Assembly (NCBI GenBank): GCA_046262015.1
Contig: JBHENN010000123.1
Location: forward strand, 1-64,000
Direction: 5' to 3'
Length of the DNA stretch: 64,000 nt
Source of the DNA: JBHENN01 sp046262015
GTDB taxonomy: Bacteria > Actinomycetota > CADDZG01 > WHSQ01
Shown here: positions 51,446-59,061 of the stretch, one piece after another
Numbering within the stretch: the stretch's first letter is position 1
Layout: each line of letters starts with the position of its first letter
Program-made: the position numbers and the translations under genes
Notes under the pieces: generated by a model
Seen by the model: the letters and a program-made list of their open reading frames with translations, nothing else
Database searches by the model: none
What the model was told of the DNA's origin: nothing

Positions 51446-52634
51446 GGGATCGATCCAGGTCCACCGTCTCTGGAAGAGGTTCCGGGCCGACCGACCTCCC
51501 GCGGTGCTGGCGGCCCAGCTACGGGGTATCAAGACCCGGCTGCGCGGCGAGCACACCCCATCGTGGCGGTGGGCGCTTCAGGACGTATCGCTCGAGGTGA
51601 CTCCCGGCGAGTCGATCGGCCTTGTTGGCCCCAATGGGTCGGGCAAATCCACGCTCCTCAAAATCCTGACCCGCGTGATGTACCCGTACGCGGGGCGGAT
51701 AGCGGTCGCGGGGAGGGTCGGTGCACTGATCGAAGTGCGCGCCGGCATCCACCCCCAGTTGACCGGACGTGAGAACGTTTATCTGTACGGGTCCCTGTTG
51801 GGGCTGCGACGCAAGGACGTGGCGCGCCGGTTCGACGAGATCGTGGCGTTCGCCGAGATCGAAGATGCGGTCGACCGACAAGCGAAGTTCTATTCCAGCG
51901 GCATGCAGATGCGACTGGGTTTCGCGGTCGCCGCGTTCCTCGAGCCGGACGTTCTCTTGGTCGACGAGGTGCTCGCGGTGGGCGACGCGGCGTTCCAGCA
52001 GAAATGCCTGGACCGCATGAGAGACGTCCTCCAGGAGGGGACCACACTTGTGTTCGTGTCACACGACCTCGCCGCGGTCGAGTCCACGTGCAACCGAGCC
52101 GTGTGGTTGGCGGAGGGAACGGTACGGGCTGATGGACCCGTGCGGGACAGCTTGGCCGCGTACCGCGCGTCCGTCGAGCAAGGGGCGGAGCTTGACCGGA
52201 TCGCTGGGGGCCTGGTGACGGTGGACGAGGTCCGGATCTCGAGTCCCGACGGCAACGTGCGCACGCACGGCACGCTCGAGGTCGAGCTGGCCCTGACCTC
52301 GGCCACCGACGCTTACGCCGGGCTCTTCCTCGGGGTCAGTGAGGGGGCCGCCACACCGATCTTCTGCGTCCACAGAGACGTGCATCTGACCGGCGACGTA
52401 ACCGTCACTTGCACCGTCCCGGACCTTCCTCTCCCCCGGGGCACCTTCTATGTGTGGGTGGGCCTGTTCACGTCCCGCCGTAAGGCCTCGACCCTGGTGC
52501 CGTGGCACCCTGCCGCCCGGTTCGACGTCCAGGGCCCCAGCCTGGAACCCGCTCCCCAGGGCGTCGTGAGGCTGAGCCCGGTCCACGTGCGGGCGGAGTG
52601 GTCTACCTCGACGCCCGCCGGCGTGCCGAGGTAG
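51435..52634 (+). CDS. wzt: Polysaccharide ABC exporter ATPase with Wzt C-terminal domain (pair 2)
   Basis: 399 residues from ATG 51435. Walker A LVGPNGSGKSTLL, signature YSSGMQMRLGFAVAA, Walker B DVLLVDEVLAVGD and H-loop VFVSHD. Residues ~260-390 form the beta-sandwich Wzt_C domain that recognises the finished glycan's cap (VDEVRISSPDGNVRTHGT to ARFDVQG). This makes it a chain-end-recognising O-antigen-type exporter. The last 32 bp overlap a convergent glycosyltransferase. Confidence 0.94.
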   Translation: MLPEGSIQVHRLWKRFRADRPPAVLAAQLRGIKTRLRGEHTPSWRWALQDVSLEVTPGESIGLVGPNGSGKSTLLKILTRVMYPYAGRIAVAGRVGALIEVRAGIHPQLTGRENVYLYGSLLGLRRKDVARRFDEIVAFAEIEDAVDRQAKFYSSGMQMRLGFAVAAFLEPDVLLVDEVLAVGDAAFQQKCLDRMRDVLQEGTTLVFVSHDLAAVESTCNRAVWLAEGTVRADGPVRDSLAAYRASVEQGAELDRIAGGLVTVDEVRISSPDGNVRTHGTLEVELALTSATDAYAGLFLGVSEGAATPIFCVHRDVHLTGDVTVTCTVPDLPLPRGTFYVWVGLFTSRRKASTLVPWHPAARFDVQGPSLEPAPQGVVRLSPVHVRAEWSTSTPAGVPR

Positions 52635-53775
52635 CGCTGCGGTAGAAGGCCATCGTCCGCCGCGCGATCTGTTCGGTCGTGTAGTGGTCGAAAAAGCGGC
52701 GCCGCGCACGCTCCGCCCGCTCGGCTGCCTCGGCCGGGCCCTGTGCGACCGCCCTGATGGCCGCGCTGAGCGCATCCACGGACCCCGGCGGCGTGAAGAG
52801 CGCATCGTCGCCGATGGTCTCCCGGAACGGCGGCAGGTCGCTCGCTATCACCGGAGCTCCCAAGCACATCGCCTCGAGGATCGTCCCCCCGAGTCCCTCC
52901 CACCGCGACGGAAGGAGCACTAGATCCGCGGCACACATGAGGTCGGGGACATCGTCGCGGGCATCCAGGAGCGTGACGGGAGCCGCCAGCCGCCCGATCT
53001 GCTCCTCGAGCGCACCGGTCTGATTGCCCCTACGCCCCGCGATCAAGAGTCTCACCCCCGGTAGCTCGGTTCTGACCCGAGCGGAGGCCGCGATCGCCAC
53101 GTCAAGGCCTTTCTGCCATTCGTGACGGGCCGCGCACAGCAACACGAAGGCTCTGACGTCGATCGCGAGCGCCTTACGCACCCGGGCCCTGCGCTCCTCG
53201 GAGTTCATCCCCAACACCGCCGGGTCCCGGCCCCGCGGTATCACCTGGATCTCGGAGCGGTCGATGTGCAGGCGTGGGGCCATCGCGTCGGCGACCCATA
53301 AGGTGATGGCGTGCCAGTGGTCCACGCGCCTGGCGGTCACCATGTCCAGCCACGATGCGGCGTGCAGCTTCAGGGCGGGCAACCCGGGGGTGCGCTGGTG
53401 TGCATCGCTATACGAGTCGTTCACCAGGCTGCAGACGAGAGGCACGGTGCTCCGGAGAAGCGCCAGACGTCCGGTGATGTCCGATTCGAACAACGTCGTA
53501 TGCACCAGGTCGGGCTCGATGTCGCGGACGAGCCGTCGCAGAGCCTGCACCCGTGCGATGCGAGCCGGCCCGGATCCGAGAGGCATCACCTCCGCACCCG
53601 CGGCGCGCAGGTCCGGTGCGAGGCCGCCCTCCTCCTTCAGATGCACGACGATCAACCGAGCTCCCAGAGACCTGAGACGCGCGGCTATCGCGAGCAACGA
53701 CATCTCCGCCCCACCTCGACCGAGGCTGTCGATCACGTAGAGGACCCGAACCTCTCGAACCTCCTCGTCGGTCAC
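52603..53775 (-). CDS. GT4-family glycosyltransferase
   Basis: 390 residues from GTG 53775. N-terminal VLYVIDSLGRGGAEMSLLAI binds the acceptor side. The C-terminal donor domain has LLIAGRRGNQTGALEEQI and the EGLGGTILEAMCLGAPVIAS motif with the E-x7-E pair. A cytosolic retaining enzyme adding a sugar to the lipid-linked oligosaccharide. It is the only minus-strand gene in this part of the locus and is divergent from the gene at 53817. Confidence 0.92.
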   Translation of the reverse strand: MTDEEVREVRVLYVIDSLGRGGAEMSLLAIAARLRSLGARLIVVHLKEEGGLAPDLRAAGAEVMPLGSGPARIARVQALRRLVRDIEPDLVHTTLFESDITGRLALLRSTVPLVCSLVNDSYSDAHQRTPGLPALKLHAASWLDMVTARRVDHWHAITLWVADAMAPRLHIDRSEIQVIPRGRDPAVLGMNSEERRARVRKALAIDVRAFVLLCAARHEWQKGLDVAIAASARVRTELPGVRLLIAGRRGNQTGALEEQIGRLAAPVTLLDARDDVPDLMCAADLVLLPSRWEGLGGTILEAMCLGAPVIASDLPPFRETIGDDALFTPPGSVDALSAAIRAVAQGPAEAAERAERARRRFFDHYTTEQIARRTMAFYRSATSARRRASR

Positions 53776-53804
53776 AGCGCGTTGAACCTGGGCCCGAGCC
53801 CTCG

Positions 53805-53810
53805 TAGTCT
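53805..53810 (+). promoter_or_regulatory. Candidate leaderless -10 element (TAGTCT)
   Basis: TAGTCT ends 6 nt before GTG 53817 in the 41-bp divergent gap. It would start the six-gene glycosyltransferase operon. Confidence 0.4.
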
Positions 53811-53816
53811 CCGCCG

Positions 53817-54881
53817 GTGAGGATCGCCCACGTCGTGGCCTCCCGGCGCCGCCGAGGAGCCGAGATCTTCGCCGCCGGCCTTGTCGCTCATCTGGAGAAG
53901 CGTGGCATAGAGCAACAGGTGATCGTCCTCCACGGTAGGCCGGCTGATATCGACTTCGCTGCCCCGGTCGCTAGCCTCGAGGAGCGCGGGCGACCCTCTG
54001 CAGGTCTAGACCGGATGAGAAACGTCCGGAGGATGCTCCGTGAGACCGACCTCGTGCAAGCCCACGGAGGGGAAGCTCTCAAGCACGCCATCCCGGCCCT
54101 CCTAGGGACCCGGACCCCCGTCGTATACCGCAGGATCGGCGGACGGCTTCCGCGACTGAGCCCGCCCCGACGATCGTTCTACAGAGCACTGATCAAGAGG
54201 GCGGCGATGGTGGTGACCCTGACCGAGGGGGGCCGCGCCGAGCTCATCGACGAGCTCGGTGTGCACCCTGCGCGCGTGGCCCTCATACCGAATGCCATCG
54301 ATCCCGCTCGCTTCGCCCGGGTCCCCGGGCGCTCCGAGGCTCGGCGCGCCCTCGGCCTGAGCGACCACGACAAAGTCATCCTCTCTCTCGGTGCCCTCGT
54401 GGAGGACAAGGACCCCCTCGGCCACCTCGCGGTCACGCGGCCGGTCGTCGAGACGCGGGACGACGTCGTCCACGTATTCGTAGGACAAGGACATCTCGAA
54501 CCGCAGCTGCGTCACTCGATCGGGGCTTCCACCGGTTTCCGGATCGTTCCGGAGGTTGCCGACGCCTCCCTGCCGCTGGCAGCAGCCGACGTCCTCCTGC
54601 TGGCGAGCCGGAGCGAGGGCACCCCGGCCGTGGTCTTGGAAGCTCGGCTCTGCGGGCTCCCGGTGGCGGCCTACGAGATCGGAGGGGTAGCCGAAGCACT
54701 GCCGCCACACGCGGTTCGATTGGCGCCGGTCGGCGACGTCGACGCGCTGCGCGCCCGCGTCTGTGAGTGGCTGGATAGCGCAGAACGCCCCGCCCCCCAG
54801 TTGCCGTCGGCGGCCGCGCACGCTTTCGCGGAGGTAGCGGACGCTTATCTCCGCGTCTATCGGGGGGTCCTGAACCGGTGA
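53817..54881 (+). CDS. GT4-family glycosyltransferase
   Basis: 354 residues from GTG 53817. Seen are RIAHVVASRRRRGAEIFAAG, a LVQAHGGEALKHA acceptor segment, IPNAIDPARFARVPG, and the donor motif SRSEGTPAVVLEARLCGLPV with the E-x7-E pair. First gene of a tightly overlapping operon running to 60845. The next gene starts inside its stop (GTGA). Confidence 0.92.
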   Translation: MRIAHVVASRRRRGAEIFAAGLVAHLEKRGIEQQVIVLHGRPADIDFAAPVASLEERGRPSAGLDRMRNVRRMLRETDLVQAHGGEALKHAIPALLGTRTPVVYRRIGGRLPRLSPPRRSFYRALIKRAAMVVTLTEGGRAELIDELGVHPARVALIPNAIDPARFARVPGRSEARRALGLSDHDKVILSLGALVEDKDPLGHLAVTRPVVETRDDVVHVFVGQGHLEPQLRHSIGASTGFRIVPEVADASLPLAAADVLLLASRSEGTPAVVLEARLCGLPVAAYEIGGVAEALPPHAVRLAPVGDVDALRARVCEWLDSAERPAPQLPSAAAHAFAEVADAYLRVYRGVLNR

Positions 54882-55966
54882 CGCGCGTGCTACTGGTCAT
54901 CAAGGGCCTGGGCAGAGGTGGCGCCGAGCAGCTCCTGCTCAGCGCGGCCCCCTACCTCGACGCGGAGCGTCTCGAGTATCAGGCGGCTTACGTCCTGCCG
55001 TGGAAGGACGCTCTGGTATCCGACCTCTCCCGGTACATGCCGGTCACGGTCCTTGGAGATGATCGGGGCCGTGGCTGGATCCCTCGCCTGCGCGCTCTCC
55101 TAAGTACGGGCCGGTTCAACGTCGTGCACGTCCATTCTCCGGTAGTCGCAACGGCGCTTCGCCTATCGCGCCCGCGCGGCACCAAGCTCGTCTATACCGA
55201 GCACAACGTATGGAGCCGCTACCGGCTCGCGACCCGCCTGGCGAACCGATTGTCGTATGCGCGGAACGACCACGTCTTCACCGTCTCGGAAGAGGTCCGC
55301 CGCTCGATCCGTCCTCTTCCCATGCTGAGGTTGCCGCCGGTAGAGGTTCTCCATCATGGGTTGGACCTCCACGCCGCCCGCGGGTGGCTGGACCCGGGCA
55401 GCGTGGTCCATGACCTCGGGTTGCCTGCCGGAGGGCCGGTCGTGGTGACGGTGGCGAACTTCAAAGCTCACAAGGCCCACGACGTCCTGATAGCCGCGTT
55501 CGGCGAGGTCGCGGCGGCTGTGCCGGAGGCCAAGCTCCTGCTGGTCGGCCAAGGCCCTGAGGAACCACGGATCCGCGACCTCGTCGCGAGGTCCGGCCTC
55601 ACATCGAAGGTGCGCTTCGCCGGTTTCCGTCCCGATGCTCCTGCGATCGTCGCCGGATCGGACCTCTTCGTCCTGCCCTCGTCCATGGAGGGTCTCCCGA
55701 TCGCCCTGCTCGAGGCGATGTGGCTGGGCAAGCCCGTGGTCGCGACGAGCGTCGGAGGAGTACCGGAGGTCGTCACCGACGGGATCGATGGCTGCCTGGT
55801 AGAGCCTGGCGATGCGGGAGCACTCGCTACCGCCATCGTGCGCGTGCTGAGAGACCCTAGGCTCGCAACGAGCCTGGGAGAGCGCGCCCACGCCACCGCA
55901 GCCCGATGGGACATCCGCCACGCCGTTCGAAGGATGGAGCAGGTCTACGAGGAGCTGACCGGGTGA
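54878..55966 (+). CDS. GT4-family glycosyltransferase
   Basis: 362 residues from GTG 54878. N-terminal LLVIKGLGRGGAEQLLLSA, VYTEHNVWSRYR in the middle and donor motif SSMEGLPIALLEAMWLGKPV with both acidic residues. Sugar specificity cannot be read. Coupled on both sides by GTGA overlaps. Confidence 0.93.
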   Translation: MTRVLLVIKGLGRGGAEQLLLSAAPYLDAERLEYQAAYVLPWKDALVSDLSRYMPVTVLGDDRGRGWIPRLRALLSTGRFNVVHVHSPVVATALRLSRPRGTKLVYTEHNVWSRYRLATRLANRLSYARNDHVFTVSEEVRRSIRPLPMLRLPPVEVLHHGLDLHAARGWLDPGSVVHDLGLPAGGPVVVTVANFKAHKAHDVLIAAFGEVAAAVPEAKLLLVGQGPEEPRIRDLVARSGLTSKVRFAGFRPDAPAIVAGSDLFVLPSSMEGLPIALLEAMWLGKPVVATSVGGVPEVVTDGIDGCLVEPGDAGALATAIVRVLRDPRLATSLGERAHATAARWDIRHAVRRMEQVYEELTG

Positions 55967-56961
55967 CGCCTTTCGATATCAGCATCCGCCCGTACACCGA
56001 CGCCGACGAGGAGGCCGTGGTCGACCTGTTGCATGTGAGCCTGGGCGGGGGCCCTGGAGGTGAAAGGACCGCGTCCTTCTTCCGGTGGAAGCACCTCGAC
56101 AACCCCTTCGGGCGCTCACTCATGCTTGTGGCGGAGGATGAGCAGGGAGTCGTCGGCTTCCGGTCGTTCCTGAGGTGGGAGTACGCCTCGGCCCACGGCC
56201 GCTGGCGCGCCGTGCGGGCCGTGGACACCGCGACCCACCCGCGCGCCCAGGGGAAGGGGGTCTTCACCCGGCTGACCACCACGGCCCTCGCCGAGCTGAA
56301 GGGTAGCTGCGACTTCGTCTTCAACACCCCCAACGAGAAGAGCCTCCCCGGTTATCTGAAGATGGGTTGGACCACCGCCGGCCGGGTGCCGGTCTGGATC
56401 CGCCCGCGGCGACCCCTGGCATCGCTGCGGGCGCGCCGCGTCTCCGAAGGTCCGATGCGAACGGCTCGACCGGAGTCCGACTCGGCATCCGCCGCCGAGG
56501 TGCTGCGCGGGGGAAGCATCCCGCCGGCGGGGACCTCCGGGGGTGGCCTAGCGACGATCAGGGACGAGACGTACCTTCTCTGGAGATATGGGCCCGGGTC
56601 GGGTCTGGACTACCGGGCCGTCACCCTCGTCCGTGGAGGCCGCCGCGGAACCGCCATCTTCCGCCTGCGGCCGCGCGGTGGTGCCTGGGAGGCGACCGTG
56701 GCAGAGGTGCTGACCGGCGCGGAGGGAGCCGCCCTGGCCGGGCGCCTCCTGGCCGAGGTGGCCAAGGTGAGCGGGGCCGACCATCTGAGCGTCCACTTCT
56801 CCGCTATCTGCCCCTCGCCCTACCGCCACTCACTCCGCGGCTACGTGCGCGCTCCGGGGGGAATGATGCTGGTCACCAACCGCCTCGGACGGCCCGTAAC
56901 GCCGGATCCCTCGACCACGAGCTCCTTCACGTTCTCCCTCGGCGACCTGGAGGTGTTCTGA
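55963..56961 (+). CDS. GNAT-type acetyltransferase in the glycan operon
   Basis: 332 residues from GTG 55963. The N-terminal GNAT fold covers about residues 1-150, with ISIRPYTDADEEAVVDLL and acetyl-CoA loop THPRAQGKGVFTRLTT. Residues ~190-330 are a second, weaker alpha/beta domain without clear catalytic motifs (TAIFRLRPRGGAWEATVAEV). Such proteins occur in exopolysaccharide loci and probably acetylate an amino sugar. Start overlaps the glycosyltransferase stop. Confidence 0.82.
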   Translation: MTPFDISIRPYTDADEEAVVDLLHVSLGGGPGGERTASFFRWKHLDNPFGRSLMLVAEDEQGVVGFRSFLRWEYASAHGRWRAVRAVDTATHPRAQGKGVFTRLTTTALAELKGSCDFVFNTPNEKSLPGYLKMGWTTAGRVPVWIRPRRPLASLRARRVSEGPMRTARPESDSASAAEVLRGGSIPPAGTSGGGLATIRDETYLLWRYGPGSGLDYRAVTLVRGGRRGTAIFRLRPRGGAWEATVAEVLTGAEGAALAGRLLAEVAKVSGADHLSVHFSAICPSPYRHSLRGYVRAPGGMMLVTNRLGRPVTPDPSTTSSFTFSLGDLEVF

Positions 56962-56963
56962 GC

Positions 56964-58322
56964 TTGAGCCTCGCTGCCACGCGCCCCTCCCGCGAGCTTC
57001 CCGTGGTCGCTACGGCATGTGCGCTTACCGCGGCGGTCGTGTTGAGCCTGGCGTGGTTCATGACGGAGGTGGATTACGACATCTGGGGCGGGGTCGTGCT
57101 CGGGTTCCTCCTGGCCGGCGCGACCTGGCCCTTCCTGGCCGCTCAAGCTCGGCGGATCGGGGTGCCCGCCCTGGCGTGGGTGCTTCCGGTCGCTCTCGTG
57201 GCCAAACTGGTCGCAGCCGTCGTTCGCTACTACGTCGCGTTCGGGATCTACGGCGGGATCGCCGACGCCACCGGCTACCACGGAGCCGGGATCAGGGTGT
57301 CGGCCGCCCTCGGGGACGGACTCAACACGGCCATCGCTGCGATATCGCCCGGTAGGGGAGGCGGGATCGGGTCTCTCACCGGCACGCGCTTCATCGACTT
57401 CGTGACGGGCCTCGTCTACAGCGTGACGCGTCCTACGATCCTCGGCGGGTTCGTCGTGTTCTCCTGGTTCGCCTTCCTCGGCATCGTCCTGTTCGTGAGG
57501 GCGTTCTCCTTGGTCGTGCCGAGGGACCGGGTCCTGCCCTACGCCGCGACCATCGTGTTCCTGCCGACGATGCTCTTCTGGCCCTCGAGCCTCGGCAAGG
57601 AGGCATGGATGACCTTGTCGCTGGGGGTCACGACGTTGGGAGCGGCCCGGTGGTTCGTGGGACACCGTCTGCCGGGCGCGGTCCTCCTGACCCTAGGAGC
57701 CCTGATGTGTGGCGTGGTCCGGCCGAATATCGCTGTGATCGCTCTCTTCGCATCCGCCACGGCGGCGATCTTCCACGTGCCGAGCAGGCGCAGACCAGAG
57801 TGGCTCCTGCGTTCGGCGATCCTGGTGGCGGGCGTCTTAGGGACCTACGCGATCTCCACCCGGGTGCTGTCCGGCTTGCTGGAGATGGAGACGGGCGGCT
57901 TCGGGGCGGCCTTCGAGGCGATCCGAGAAGCCACATCGAAAGGAGGCTCCCAGTTCACCCCCTATCCGGTCGCCGAATCGCCGCTGAACCTGCCCCTGGC
58001 GTTGGTCACGGTGCTGTTCCGACCGTTCCCTATGGAGGTGGGCGGCCCCCTGGAGCTCCTAGCGGCCCTCGAGGGCGTGGGGCTGCTCGTCTTCGCCCTG
58101 ACCCGGGTGAAGCAGGTGATGAGCGTGCTCCGGCACGTACGCTCCATCCCCCTGTTCACGATGGCGGCCGCGTTCGTGGCCCTGTTCGTCGTCGGCTTCT
58201 CGAGCTTCGCCAACTTCGGCCTCCTCGTCAGGGAACGGTCGCAAGTTGTGCCGTTCCTGCTGATCGTTCTTCTCTACCGGGGGGGTCGCGCACCTGATGC
58301 GCCCGATGCGGCCGCTGCGTAA
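56964..58322 (+). CDS. Polytopic membrane protein of the glycan operon (possible Wzy/GT-C-like)
   Basis: 452 residues from TTG 56964, which has a GGAGGTG site 8 nt upstream. About 10 TM helices. A periplasmic loop near residues 85-140 carries Arg, Asp and His residues (GYHGAGIRVSAALGDG, GTRFIDFVTGLVY). A second loop lies near 300-335 (FTPYPVAESPLN). No family motif is decisive. Position among glycosyltransferases suggests a polymerase or lipid-linked glycosyltransferase. Its 3' end overlaps the deacetylase start by 26 bp. Confidence 0.72.
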   Translation: MSLAATRPSRELPVVATACALTAAVVLSLAWFMTEVDYDIWGGVVLGFLLAGATWPFLAAQARRIGVPALAWVLPVALVAKLVAAVVRYYVAFGIYGGIADATGYHGAGIRVSAALGDGLNTAIAAISPGRGGGIGSLTGTRFIDFVTGLVYSVTRPTILGGFVVFSWFAFLGIVLFVRAFSLVVPRDRVLPYAATIVFLPTMLFWPSSLGKEAWMTLSLGVTTLGAARWFVGHRLPGAVLLTLGALMCGVVRPNIAVIALFASATAAIFHVPSRRRPEWLLRSAILVAGVLGTYAISTRVLSGLLEMETGGFGAAFEAIREATSKGGSQFTPYPVAESPLNLPLALVTVLFRPFPMEVGGPLELLAALEGVGLLVFALTRVKQVMSVLRHVRSIPLFTMAAAFVALFVVGFSSFANFGLLVRERSQVVPFLLIVLLYRGGRAPDAPDAAAA

Positions 58323-59061
58323 GGGGGTCAAAGCCGCTGCGCTGATGGCATCGCCCCTGCAACGACGCCGGCCCGGCGACGTGGTGGTGCTCCTCTATCA
58401 CCGCGTCGCGGACACCACCCGCGAGATCGACGTTCCGCCGTCGCTGTTCGAGGAGCAGATGCGCGCCCTCGCGACCCTCCGGAGAACGATCTCGCTGGAC
58501 GAGGCGCTGGCGGGCGGGGCCGGTGTGGTGATCACGTTCGACGATGGATCCGACGACCTCTTCGAGAACGCCTTCCCCCTGCTGCAGGAGCTACGCCTGC
58601 CGGCGACCCTGTACCTCGCGACAGGAGCAGTCGCTGAGACCGGTCCCGGCCTCAGCTGGCCGTCCCTCAGAGCGCTGGCGGGAACCTGCATCACGATCGG
58701 CGCGCACACCCACACGCATGCGAACCTCGCCCACGCAGACGAGGCAGACATCGCCGCCGAGCTCGACCGCTGCAAGCACGCGGTCGAGGGTGCGGTCGGC
58801 CTTCCGTGTCGGCACTTCGCGTACCCGTGGGCCATGTCGTCCCCTACGGCACGTGCTCTGGTGAAAGAGAGGTTCGCCAGCGCCGCCAGCGCCGCCTGGA
58901 GGACCAATCACGGGGGCATCCGCGACCCTTACGAGATAGGCCGCGTCCCGGTCATGAGGAGCGACGGGTCGTTCTTCTTCCGCGTGAAGAGCGAAGGTCG
59001 CCTCGACGCCGAAGGGTGGGCCTACCGCGTGGCACGCCGGGGCCCGTGGCGCAGGTGGTGA
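58297..59061 (+). CDS. Polysaccharide deacetylase (NodB homology domain)
   Basis: 254 residues. NodB motifs: ITFDDGSDD (catalytic Asp and metal Asp), HTHTHANLAHA (metal His pair) and HFAYPWAMSS. Removes N- or O-acetyl groups from a glycan. There is no signal peptide, so it either works inside the cell on lipid-linked sugar or is exported by another route. ATG 58297 or 58306. Together with the two GNAT domains it suggests the acetyl pattern is edited. Confidence 0.9.
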   Translation: MRPMRPLRKGVKAAALMASPLQRRRPGDVVVLLYHRVADTTREIDVPPSLFEEQMRALATLRRTISLDEALAGGAGVVITFDDGSDDLFENAFPLLQELRLPATLYLATGAVAETGPGLSWPSLRALAGTCITIGAHTHTHANLAHADEADIAAELDRCKHAVEGAVGLPCRHFAYPWAMSSPTARALVKERFASAASAAWRTNHGGIRDPYEIGRVPVMRSDGSFFFRVKSEGRLDAEGWAYRVARRGPWRRW

